Below, piece after piece: positions 21,401-31,640 of a DNA stretch of 64,000 nt; position 1 is the first letter of the stretch, and every line of letters starts with the position of its first letter. The notes below the pieces were generated by a model, which worked only from the letters and a program-made list of their open reading frames with translations, was not told the DNA's origin and searched no databases. Source of the stretch: Pomacea canaliculata (taxonomy: Eukaryota; Mollusca; Gastropoda; Architaenioglossa; Ampullariidae); NCBI RefSeq assembly GCF_003073045.1, contig NC_037590.1, positions 41,470,751 through 41,534,750 of the forward strand. The letters are read 5' to 3'. Made by a program: the position numbers and the translations under genes.

Positions 21401-24284
21401 CAGGAGCTGATTTCATTAAGATAATTAACCATTTACAGTTCAGTAAAAAAGTGTTATTCAAGAAACTACATTAACTCTGTACATGAGCAAGAAACCGAAC
21501 TGCAAATAATTGAGAAATAATGCCATTTAATTTTGCCAATTGAAGAACTAAGTAATGGTTTTAAAATAACCAGAAGAAAGCAGAAGAATTGTCTTTTCAC
21601 TGACATTTAACATATTCAGAGAAAATTCTTTAAATTACAACCACAAGAGATATAATGCTGCATCTTCTGTTTCACAGGCTGCTGCTGTAGGCGATATATT
21701 CCCTCTGTGGGGCACCTGTCTGGGATTTGAACTACTGAACACAATTACTGCTGGTCAGAACCTGCTTGCAGCCTGTGGATGCAGAGAATATCACTTTGCC
21801 CCTAGACCTAGTTGATGGTAATTACTTTATTTTGCCCATTATATATGTATATGTGTGTGTTTGTGTTTGCATGCAAGTAAAAGAGAGTTTTTCTCATGCG
21901 CAAGCACTTTTTTGTGCTGTATGAGTATCATTCATACTTATTTATTTGATTTTCACAAATTGTAATAATTGTGGATTTGATAAGTATTCTTATCAGGTTA
22001 TTTGCTTGAATGTACATTTTATTTTGTTTAAATCATACTTAATGAATCTTTTAAAATTACGTAAACCTTACATTTGCTTAGAGAATTTCTGATGTTTGCA
22101 ATAGATACCCCTCTGTCTTTTTCCTTGCCATTACAAAATATTTACAGTTGTGAAACAATAGTTTAGCACTCATTTTGTGTGAGAATGTATCATCATATTA
22201 AGTACTATCCTGTATTTCTTTTGTAGTATTGTTTGTTATGTGCACCATTATGTAACCACTCCATCTCTACTCTGTTTATATTCCCTATATCCCTTCATAT
22301 CTTTATCCATTGCATTATGTTTTACTCTTTGTACTTGATCTTATGTTGTTCAGGGTGCCTATACGTAGTTCACTGTCCATTGTCTAATGTTCGTTTATCA
22401 TTACTGGTCAGTGCAGAGAGTGCGACTTATCTCGGTCGTGATGCTGCGCAATACAAGTACACATATTATTAATGATAATAATTGTGGTTGAATTGTTTGG
22501 GTTAATTTCAGGCTTTAGGAACAGCAGACTATTGAAAATGTTCCAGATGATGTTCTTTCTTATCTGACCAAAGAGAGTGTTACACAGAATGAACATCAAT
22601 ATGGCATGCTGCCTGAGGTGAGCAAGGAAGTCTGGGAAATACTTTTGATTATAAACTGATGGTCATTCAATTAAAACAGGTCATTGCTACATTTTACTTT
22701 ATAAGAAAAAGTTTTCCCTTAGACTCTCTTGTATATTTAATGATGTAAGGAACAGAATGTAAAGAAGCTAAGGTGTACAATTTAAAAATAAATATAAAGA
22801 AAACAGAAGTAAGAATTTATTTTAAGTGCATATGTACAATTTCATGAAAATTTTATGACTTTTTTCGTGAGAGTGAATATTTGCAGTTCCAAAATGATAT
22901 TTTGTGAGGTTCATACATGGGCTAGATGTGGTTACGCTATCATATTTTTGTTGTTATATTTTTTGTTCGTGTGCTCAAACATCTGCACATTAAAAAGGCA
23001 GAAATGCTTAGTGTGTACACTTCTGTTAAAAATGGATTCTATTAGTTATTGTTCGTGTTTGTCAGGTTTTCAACAAGAATAAGGAACTTTCAAGTTTCTA
23101 CCGTATTCTCTCAACTAACCAGGGGAAGACTAAAACTACATTCATATCTACTTTTGAAGGTAGGAAATATCTGCACTGTTTTTATGTCTGTTCACTTACA
23201 ATGATTTTCATTGTGATTCCATTTATATAACATATTGATACACTTAAAATACTTCTGAACGTTTATCAGTAATTTAGTCATTCTGATTGTACCTGTGAAT
23301 ATTTCTTCTTCATTGCATATTCATGTATCGTTTTAAAAAATGACTTTTGTTTCAGCATACAAATATCCCATATATGGAACTCAGTGGCACCCTGAAAAGA
23401 ATGCCTTCAACTGGGATCCACGTTATGTCATCAACCATGATGCACATGCTGTCAGAGTTGCCCAGTATTTTGCCAATTTTTTCGTAAATGAGGGTAGGCA
23501 AACTTAGGTTCAAAAGCTCTGCATTTGTGTGTGGTGTGTTAGTGTAGATGTGAGAGAGAGTGAGTTTAGGTAATATTTGTTTTTATTTTTGTTAACATTA
23601 AACCATGTAAATCAATAGGTAGTCTTATTACATTAACAAACTTGATTGAATCTTATGGGACATATTTTAGAACATTTTATGACTAAAAATGTCATTATTT
23701 TACAATTTAAAGATTCGGATATGCGTGTCCTCACATAGCAGACCATAAATCACAGCTATGTGTTCCTTCATAAAGAGTGATAGCAGCACCTTTTGGTTCT
23801 TAAACAAGTTATGTTTGAAGTCCTAAATACTGAAACAAGGATGGTAGGTCCTGAAAGTGATTTGTTGGCAGGCCTTAAACCTGTTTTTTTTTTTTTTTCT
23901 TGACTGTACCAAATAACATTTAAAACAAGTGCAGCTGAAGATTGTCTTGGATTATATTGACATTGTACCAGTTAAAGAAAAATTCATGCACATTTATAAA
24001 TATATTAATGCTCTGTATGATTACGTTAGCTGTGTAGATGAGTTGTGGCAGTCTGCTATTCTAGTCACTTGGTAGTGAAAAACGTAATTTATTTCCTTCA
24101 TCATGTTTGTTACATTGAGGTATTTTTTATGTGTTCAGCACGAAAGAGTACCCATAGATTTCCTTCACTGCAAGAAGAAGCAGATGCTTTGATAGATAAC
24201 TACAATCCAATCTACAGTGCTGATGGAACCTTCATGGAAAACTACTTCTTCAATTTCTCATCTCCACCAATATCTACAACATAA
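18365..24284 (+). CDS. GGH: Gamma-glutamyl hydrolase (folate polyglutamate hydrolase)
   Basis: Nine exons: 18365-18466, 19657-19762, 20891-20941, 21051-21135, 21678-21817, 22512-22617, 23066-23159, 23356-23493, 24139-24284. The product (about 305 residues) has a signal peptide and a class I glutamine-amidotransferase-like peptidase C26 domain. The enzyme removes gamma-linked glutamates from folate polyglutamates in lysosomes or outside the cell. Diagnostic parts: RPIIG, YIPASYIKYLEQAGARVVPI, ALFPGGSV, the nucleophile Cys in WGTCLGFE, the catalytic His in QWHPEK and the C-terminal NEARK motif. All splice phases agree, but exons 1, 5 and 6 each contain a one-base frame break. Either the sequence carries indel errors or this is a young pseudogene; intact splice sites favour the former. 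Confidence 0.9.
18467..19656 (+). other. GGH intron 1
   Basis: About 1.2 kb, AT-rich, no repeat family recognised. Acceptor TTTTTTATGTCAG. Confidence 0.7.
19657..19762 (+). CDS. GGH: GGH exon 2
   Basis: Encodes VAAQETFSKRVGDTYIPASY then IKYLEQAGARVVPI, the N-terminal strand and helix of the peptidase C26 domain. Phase 1 in, phase 2 out. Confidence 0.9.
19763..20890 (+). other. GGH intron 2
   Basis: About 1.1 kb between GTACGT and CTACTTGAACAG. AT-rich; nothing recognised. Confidence 0.7.
20891..20941 (+). CDS. GGH: GGH exon 3 (51 bp)
   Basis: Encodes RAGEQEDYYNNLFSKING, aligned with the segment before the LFPGG loop. Phase 2 at both ends; too short to stand out by length alone, identified by family pattern and splice sites. 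Confidence 0.85.
21051..21135 (+). CDS. GGH: GGH exon 4: LFPGG loop
   Basis: Encodes GALFPGGSVSVTESQYARTG and RILYNLTLK, the oxyanion-side glycine loop of the family. Ends in phase 0 at GTATGT. Confidence 0.9.
21136..21677 (+). other. GGH intron 4
   Basis: About 540 bp, AT-rich; acceptor CTGTTTCACAG. Nothing recognised. Confidence 0.7.
21678..21817 (+). CDS. GGH: GGH exon 5: nucleophile cysteine; one-base frame break
   Basis: Encodes AAAVGDIFPLWGTCLGFELL with the catalytic Cys in GTCLGFE (Cys-110 of the human mature enzyme, from memory). After LLAAC the family-like reading DAENITLPLDLVD is in another frame: CTGTGGATGC holds one G too many near 21773. With it removed the exon ends in phase 1 and joins exon 6. 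Confidence 0.85.
21818..22511 (+). other. GGH intron 5
   Basis: About 690 bp, AT-rich with a short TG run near 21850. Acceptor GGTTAATTTCAG. Confidence 0.7.
22512..22617 (+). CDS. GGH: GGH exon 6; one-base frame break
   Basis: Phase 1 entry reads GFRNSRLL. From about 22535 the family-like ENVPDDVLSYLTKESV follows one frame away, so a base appears to be missing in CTATTGAAAATG. Ends in phase 0 (GMLPE) at GTGAGC. Confidence 0.8.
22618..23065 (+). other. GGH intron 6
   Basis: About 450 bp, AT-rich. The small plus-strand frame inside it (22855-23082) is not conserved-looking. Confidence 0.7.
23066..23159 (+). CDS. GGH: GGH exon 7
   Basis: Encodes VFNKNKELSSFYRILSTNQG then KTKTTFISTFE, equal to the strand pair before the catalytic His in this family. 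Phase 0 in, phase 1 out. Confidence 0.9.
23356..23493 (+). CDS. GGH: GGH exon 8: catalytic histidine
   Basis: Encodes AYKYPIYGTQWHPEKNAFNW then INHDAHAVRVAQYFANFFVN. QWHPEK holds the catalytic His and the neighbouring Glu. Phase 1 at both ends. Confidence 0.95.
23494..24138 (+). other. GGH intron 8
   Basis: About 645 bp, AT-rich with a T run at 23884-23898. Nothing recognised. Confidence 0.7.
24139..24284 (+). CDS. GGH: GGH exon 9: C terminus
   Basis: Encodes ARKSTHRFPSLQEEADALID and YNPIYSADGTFMENYFF, ending at TAA 24282-24284. The NEARK..HRF and NYxPIYS..F..xYxF pattern is the usual C-terminal tail of GGH. Confidence 0.9.
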
Positions 24285-25186
24285 AACCACGAAAGTAAAG
24301 TTTTTAATGAGTGGCATAGTGAAGATATGTTTATATTTCATATTTGCTCAAATGAGCAGTAATTAAAACTACAGAAGAAAGTCTATATGAAAGTGTTAGG
24401 GCACAAGCTTCCACCAAGAATTGTGAGTTGAATATGAGTGATGTCCCTTGGCCCGGCTGCTTGCTGACGTTGACTTCCATTCCTCCCGCTTCTTCATTCC
24501 TCATACTCATTATTTGGCGATCTATTTACTGTTTAGATTTCACGCCTGATTTGCCCACCATATTCATCAGATGTACCTTTCTATGCTATCCTTGCCATTC
24601 TGGACCATTGTGGTAACTTGAAATGAGATCTCGGGCTTATACAATTGTGTCCATGTCTGTTTAGACCACATACTATATTCTTTTTTCTCATAGTTATTGC
24701 TTCTATCTTTACGACACTCCCATCTTCTGGTCCCTGGTCTCAACTACCCCATCTACAACAATGGCTTAAATCAAAAGGGATGCATTGAGCATCACAGACT
24801 GATGACAAAAAAAAAACTCTACCTTATCTAAACAGAGCCTGCCTCTTCTTATTATTTAAGATTATTGCTCCCCTTTCTCTCTCTCTTTTTGTGCCATCGA
24901 TCAGACTGAGCGGTGAACTGATTTATGCTTTGTACTTATAGGCCCTGTGTAGGTTTTGTCTGTGACACAGGAAGAGGGTTTGCTGAATGAGACATTTCTA
25001 AAAGTGTAGGCAGATTTTGTAAAATGCTGTTAGCCTGTACAAATTGTATGCCAAAATAACGGTTTTGAATCTTTAACATAATTAAGTGAATGAACATTTG
25101 ATACAGACTTCCTTTTATATTTTCATAAAATAATCATTCCAAAATTGCCAATATTTATTTTTGCTTGTGATATTAGTGTATTGCTG

Positions 25187-25192
25187 AATAAA
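25187..25192 (+). terminator. Possible poly(A) signal AATAAA for GGH
   Basis: Canonical hexamer about 900 bp after the GGH stop, followed by a T-rich stretch. A weaker ATTAAA lies closer at 24362-24367. Confidence 0.3.
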
Positions 25193-27407
25193 CTGGTGCA
25201 AATTATTTTGTCTCTTGTTAATTTCTCTTCACAGTGTATGAGTGTCAAAACTCTTCCAGACTCTTGAAAGGTGCTTATTTTAATAAACAGGACAACCAGA
25301 AACTGCCATCCATCGTCAACAAACTCTAACTCAAGGGAAACCACCACAAAATTAAAAAATACGTCTATTATTCTTTTTTGTATTTACTGTACGCATTACC
25401 ATGCTCAACTCGTATTCTTCACCACACTAAGAGTTTAAAAACAAACATTTTCAACATGTTTGAACAGAATATATTTTAGTAAAACCAAGAACATTATGTG
25501 GCAAGAAAGTATTTGGATAATTTTAAAATGTAATAAAGCATAAATTAATGAACTTGCGCCTAGTTTATCATCTTCAGTTAAAGTTGTCTGTTTGCATTAG
25601 TGTCAAAAGCAAATGGTAAGTGGCATTTATGCATGGAAGCAAGCTGTGAAGATAAAATCTGTTCTTATAAACGCCATATAATACTTGATGAGTAGTCACT
25701 GTTGCATGTGTATTTCTCTCACTAAAAATTTGTATTGCATAGCACATACACTCCTAATGATGTAACATCCTTAACATTTAGTGCAAATGAACCAGACTGG
25801 AGGACAAGTAAAGTGGCCGCGGTCCGAAAAACTTAGAACCACTGGATAGCGCATACTCACACTCCTAAGGATTATGCTCTTTGTGCAAAAGAACAAGACA
25901 TGGGTAGAACAAGAATAAACAACAGTACCATAATGTTGAATAAAGAAAACCTAAAGATAATCCAAGAAACAAGGACTGGGAGTATCGTGATTTTGCAAAA
26001 AAGAAGATGAGCAGGGAAGCAGCCAAAGGGGGTAAGGGTGTGAAACGAGGGACTATTACCGGTGTTGGGAGCAGTGTTTAAAGTATAGATGGTGTATTTA
26101 CATGGTATAATTCATCTCGATGGTGTTATACCATATCTCGGGAAAATACAAAAAGCTGTTTTGGGGCCATCTGAGTTAAATTTTTATAAAGGGGGATGGT
26201 TCGTTCGGACTGTCAGTCAAAACTTTTGATAGTATATATATATCTTAATTTTTTTTTTAAATCAGAAAATACTGTCTTGTTAGTTATGTATAACTGAAAA
26301 CCAGTTATCTCTAAAATTATTTATTTAATAATTTTGTTTTCGTTGTAAAAACTGTTATTTGGAGTCACTGGTATACACAAAAAGTTGAACAGCTCTCATT
26401 TTTGAGTATGTATACAGCCTCCTCTCTAAATATGACTGTTAACACCTGAGACAAAACAACCTGTATGTCATTTGGTCAAAAAAAATGGCAAGCTGCCACG
26501 TGCAGTGCCGATATGGAGCATTCAGAAAGATTTCGAGTTCCCCAACTTCCCAATTATAGAATTTGCCTAGGAAGCCAGAAGATCTATTTATACCCTTTAA
26601 GCTCTGGAACTGTTTGAAAGCAGTGAGCTGTTACAGAGAGTCTCTACCGTGCGACGCAGGCACGGGAAACCCCAGTAAACGCAAACGTGCTGATTGGGAC
26701 AACGAATCTGGACAGATCAGCCGTAATGTTTTCTCAGCGATCGATGTTCAGATGTGTCACCTAGGACACAATGCTCCGAGATTTCAGGGTTTCAACCTTT
26801 ATATAAGGGATTCTTTAAAACCAAGTTCTCCGAAATGGTTTTAGAAAAGTTACTACGACTAAATAAAACTTATTTTCTAAGTCATACAATGTAAAATGTA
26901 AATTATTAAATAAGTATGTGTATATTTTAATATTACGTATTGTATCGTTTTTAATTTTAGATTTATAATCGTACTTTTTATGATATGTGTAAATAATATT
27001 ATTGAATAGACAACTCATTATTGGGTCAGACTGTTTTGCATTAGATAAGAATTTGTATTTATAACACGTTTTTAATAGTAGTATGATATAAGTATGATAT
27101 AAATTACTATATTTTATGTGTTTTATTTATAAAAATTGGTTTTAGATTTATTAACGATATCGTGAGTGACGTGTGAAGTGGTCAGCCACGAAGCAAAAAA
27201 AAAAAAAAAAAAAGAAATCCTCAAAGATCATTTATGGATTAGAGTTAAAGATTTTGTACTCAAGAATATAAAATAGTAATAAATTACGTACATGGAGTAA
27301 AAAATGTAATGAATGTAACAGTTTTTATTATTTAAAAAAAAAACAATGAGTCAACTGCGAACACAGTTCATAGATATCAAACTAAAAATCCACGCGGAAT
27401 GTCATGA
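25193..27407. other. Intergenic stretch between GGH and the tRNA gene
   Basis: Mostly AT-rich. A less AT-rich patch at about 26480-26845 holds an open plus-strand frame without an ATG at its left end and with no family resemblance. An A run lies at 27196-27214. No gene can be supported. Confidence 0.4.
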
Positions 27408-27489
27408 GTCGTCGTGGCCGAGTGGTTAAGGCGATGGACTCGAAATCCATTGGGGTCTCCCCGCACAGGTTCGAATCCTGTCGGCGACG
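27408..27489 (+). tRNA. tRNA-Ser (anticodon CGA)
   Basis: 82 nt including the discriminator base. The acceptor arm pairs GTCGTCG with CGGCGAC (one G-T pair). The A box is TGGCCGAGTGG and the B box GGTTCGAATCC. The anticodon stem ATGGA/TCCAT closes the loop CTCGAAA, giving anticodon CGA, which reads UCG serine. A long variable arm (GGGGTCTCCCC) is typical of serine tRNAs. No intron and no encoded CCA, as in nuclear eukaryotic genes. T-rich sequence directly after (ATTTATTTTT) fits RNA polymerase III termination. The surrounding DNA is AT-rich and shows no SINE body, so this is probably a functional gene. Confidence 0.95.
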
Positions 27490-28160
27490 CATTTATTTTT
27501 ATGCTTCCAAGTGGTTTTGAATAGCTGTCACTGCTGCTTCTAACCACATATATATATATGTCTGTTAGATGCTGACAATGGAGAAAAATGAGTTCGCTTT
27601 TCGTCGTATTGAAATTTAAAGTCATGCGTACTCCAGCACATTTGTGTTAACGGATATAGTGAAATATTATATAACATCTCTTAATAATGCAGCTTGGCGT
27701 GTGAAAGGTTAGAATAAATGAAGTAATGATCATTACGAAGAACCAATTAACAAACGAATGGATAAAGCGTTTAAACAAGTGAACAATAGGCGTTGTAAAA
27801 GTAGTTCTACTCGTGCTGAAGCTGATGAGGTCATCGCAAGCTGCAGTGGCATACTTCTAGGTAACGGGGATGCATACCTTCCCCCACCCCGCACTCCTGG
27901 CTAGATAAGCACCCTTATTTTGGGTCAGATATTTTCCGTTTAGCTTTCTCCCTTTTTGTGAAATTGCACAATCTAAATAGATTTAACAGAGTCCAGTCCA
28001 GTCAGTAAAGTCTCATCTCTCTCCATTTCCTAATAAAAGATTTTTACCACTCGTTCACCCATTACCAACTCTTTTATTTTTATACACACATCTTCACTGG
28101 TCGTATAAGCTACGTACCCCAGCTCCCCTCCAACACCCTCTCCCCTCTAGCTACAGTGTG
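27490..28160. other. Non-coding stretch
   Basis: AT-rich; a short TA run at 27548-27560. Nothing recognised. Confidence 0.4.
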
Positions 28161-28169
28161 GCGTACATC

Positions 28170-28530
28170 ACAAACCTTTTGTCCTTCAAGTACTCGACAT
28201 CTGACATGATTTGCGAAAAAACATCTTTTGTCGCTTCTCTCTGGAGGCACTCTCTGCCGACAGATGAAAAACACCGGCTTTTCACGACAACCCTAAGCTG
28301 TTAAATCCACGGTAGGGGCCTTCTAGCCGTTACTGTCGGCTGCCAAGTATGCTCGTCCCGGGAGTCGTGTCCGACAGACAGCCGCATTCCCTGAGCATCC
28401 GCACACTTCCATCATCAGGCAGCAAATTAATGCCTTGCAGATTATGTCAACATTCTTATTCTCGGCGAAGAAGTTATTCTTTGTGACGAAAGTGGCGCAA
28501 CGAATGGTCCTTAGGTGAAGGGCTCCATGT
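28170..28530. other. Candidate regulatory island (far upstream of UNCX)
   Basis: Non-repetitive, CpG-containing sequence standing out from AT-rich surroundings, with homeodomain-type cores such as AAATTAATGCC near 28429. No coding pattern shared by both sides of codons is visible. Distance to UNCX is about 13 kb. Regulatory role is inference from composition only. Confidence 0.25.
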
Positions 28531-30830
28531 CCTGATGTATTAGGAAGGTACAGCAAAACAAAAGACAAAAGTCTTAGAAGTCATATTAATCTTAATCCAA
28601 TCCAATCCAAGTCAGCTTAATCCAATTTTGTTATTCTTTAATTGTTGACCTCTCTCTATCACACACACACACACACACACAGGTGGAAGAGGAGAGGAGG
28701 CGAGGTCTGTATGTATGGCAAGTGTGCGAAGCATTTTGGTCATGTTTTTAAGAAAAATTAGTCTTTGAAGGCAGCAGATATATAAAAAAAATTTATTAGT
28801 CGATGTAATCCCTGTGGGTCATCCTTTAATTCTTTAATGACGTCCCTCTCTCACTTTTTGATGATGTTTAAAGATAAGATTTTTTTCTTTTATTTTTTTA
28901 TTTTTTTATACAGCAGTCCTGTTTTCAAAGGATCCCTGATCTGTGAAATATAACACAAAAGTCTTCACACAGCCTCAGCTTACAAAGGTAAATTGTTCGA
29001 CATGTGACATTACTGTATTATGAATCATCGGAATGTTGGACAGAGATGGATCGACCCCCACGACGCGCGAATGGCGACAACACCTGAACAAAGCCTCCTG
29101 CAGGGATCAGATACTAATAAGTCTGTGGTTGATTTGTCAACGAATACAAGTGTGTAATCTGTCTCATTACTTTGAAGTCGTCACCCGTGAGCGATCTTCA
29201 TTTATTAGGAAGAAGAATTCTAAATGAAGACAGGGTCCAGGTACGACTGTGCTCAGGTAATACATTTTCCTGTCACCTTCGACTGATACGAACTATTTTT
29301 TCGGCACATGGAATTTACATCAAAGAAAGTTACTTTTGTTACAGTACTTAGTGTTACTCTGCAATGAAAAGAATGTTGAGCAGCAACTGGAAAACTGTTG
29401 TAGTGGCAACACTAACAATAGTAAAACCAACAACAAAATCAAGACATAAGAAATCAACAATGACGTATTTCAGTCACCAATAGGTTATTTATTTGTTTAT
29501 TAATTTTTAAGGATTAACAACATTCGTTCATCTCTGATGTAGTAACAATAATAATAAGAGAGGATTTGTACAACGCATTTCCTAAATTTGCATGATACTT
29601 TATGTGCTTACAAAACAAGAAATCTCCTGCCTCTTTATTTATCTCTCTCTCAATCGTGCGCCCTTGCAAACAAAATCAAACAGTATAGCAGGAATAACTC
29701 AACACAGTAAAACAGACATAAATGAAAAAAGGCTTTGCTGATGGTGACGATGGATGGATGGACCCATTTTGTACAGTGCTAAGAAAGTGTGTCCGCTTAC
29801 TAATCTTCTGAATATCTCAATACCTCTGAAAGGGTGAAAGAATAAATAATATTAAATCTCGCTTTAAAGAAACGAAAAAGGAGGCTGACGGATCACAGCT
29901 AACCAAAATAACATTTCCAGCTCTTTGTAGCATTCATTATTTAGTAAAACATGGTTAATCTCTAAGTGTCTGTCGTAGATAAAACTAGAACTCGGGTGGA
30001 AGGTCAAAATGTCGGGGTGGGGGTGGTGGGGGAGATGAAAGGTCGCGAATACCTATCACCCGAGTGTTGTCTGAGTGACATGTCGCCGTGATGTAAGCAA
30101 ACCATTCTGTGGTTATGGCCCCTGGCATGTGCCACCGCATGTTGATGGCGCTTGATGGATGGGTCACGTGACGTCGGCTCATCAAATAATATCTACATCT
30201 TATTCTTCTATCCTCGATGACGGCTTGCGGCTGCTGGACTCCTTCATTCACATGCAAGGTGCCTAGTCATGGCTGTGGACGGTGGCAGACAGGTCGCACC
30301 CTACAAGAAAGGGCGATTGAGGAAAAGGGTTCTGGAGTGCAGCTATGCGAGGGGACACCAATCTTTGCGCAGAATTATCATTTTCTTTATTTCCTGCTAT
30401 AGATGCAAACAAAGAAACAAATAACAAACAGACAATCGACACCATAGTTAAGAAAAGAAGGAGGGTGACTGAGAGAGTTTGGGGGTGGGGACAGCAGCTG
30501 ATGACAAAAGTTGACAGAGAAATTCTTCATTCTGTCCATCTCCCCCAGCCCCCCTCTCCATCTCTTCTCACCCTTATAATCCACCATTTCCTCACCCTAA
30601 TTCCCTCTCCCATGCACACCCACATACGCATGTACTCACACTCGTGCGCGCGCAAAGAAAGAGAGAACGAAAAAAAAAAAGTGGGATCAGAGGAGAGGAC
30701 AGATGAGACAGACGGTAACAGAGACAGAGACAGAAAAAGTAGTGGAGAAAAGTAAGTTTGTTTTCTCACTCTCCTCGCGACAAAGGCACGGCAACTTACA
30801 CATGTAATGGGCATTACATCTCATTCCCAG
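28531..30830. other. Non-coding stretch with simple repeats
   Basis: Contains a CA repeat (28661-28681), T-rich runs (28880-28912), an AATAATAAT run near 29550 and purine/pyrimidine-rich DNA at 30460-30750. The open frames in 30345-30830 follow from this low-complexity composition. No gene is supported. Confidence 0.4.
28661..28681. repeat. CA microsatellite
   Basis: About ten CA units. Confidence 0.9.
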
Positions 30831-30899
30831 CAGCTTAGCCAGAGCTGGAGGCGCTTCTCTTCGCGCCATAGAGATTGCTGCACGGCGCATCTCTCCTCT

Positions 30900-31640
30900 T
30901 CTTGCCCAGCCCGGCGTGAAATAGACGAAGAGTTGCAGCGCCATCTATATGGTAATAGCATCTCTTCCGCGACCGTGCCGCAGCACTGGGGGGACTCAGC
31001 GACCCACGGCACGGGAGCAAGATGAAGGCGATAGGCCTGCCAGCCCCTGTCTCTTTTCGCATGTATGAAGTAATTAAATTTGAATTAATCAGCTCCGTAG
31101 TTAACGCCATGAACACGTGGGATAATTGAGTTTTCGGTGTTTAGATCGGAGCGGGCTCCAAAAGATGACATATGTAATATCAGGCTAATCACTGGCTTAT
31201 TGAACGGGCGCCGGCATTGCCTCGTAAACTTGCTGCTCTCCCTTTTCCCATCCCGGCCTCGTCTCGGGCTGGCCGAGAGTCTCGGAGGACGCACGAGATT
31301 ACATCAGTCGCGTAGAGGGCGCGCTGGGCGGCTTACAGCGCGGAGTTGTGCTGCCCGCTTTTCATTAACAACGCCGATTGCTGACAAATGGCCGGCTCCT
31401 TCATTGATTCTGGTACCGATTACAAGGACAGGCTCCGTCATTTTCTGGTCTCAGCGCCTATGAATTTGCTGCCAGGAGATTCTTCCCCGGCATTCCCCCA
31501 GGGAACTCCTCCAACGCTGCTGACTTGGGGCCCTCCCGGAGCAAAGGGAGAGGATTTGTCGGCGAAGAGTCGGACCAGACGGCAGGCGGCTTGCAGCAGA
31601 CAACCAAGTTCTTGCATCCTGCAAGTCAAGAATCATAACG
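30900..31640. promoter_or_regulatory. Candidate UNCX upstream regulatory island
   Basis: 740 bp of CpG-containing, non-repetitive sequence about 10 kb before the UNCX start. It includes the 64-bp block (31072-31135) that recurs downstream of UNCX, a GCGGGCT follow-on match at 31150-31157, and CTCF-like motifs at 30938-30951 (minus) and 31309-31322 (plus). Open frames here on both strands share no protein family and fit GC-rich non-coding DNA. Confidence 0.5.
31072..31135 (+). repeat. Duplicated non-coding block, copy A
   Basis: 64 bp that align without gaps to 57543-57606 with about 49 identities. The first 22 bp are identical (two homeodomain-type ATTAAAT/ATTAATC cores), as is a 9-bp ATGAACACG, and both end with TAATT..GTTTTC-like sequence. 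Confidence 0.85.

Noticed and set aside
26563..26844. 93-codon plus-strand frame in a GC-richer patch
   Set aside because: No ATG at its start, no recognisable family and no supporting splice partner.
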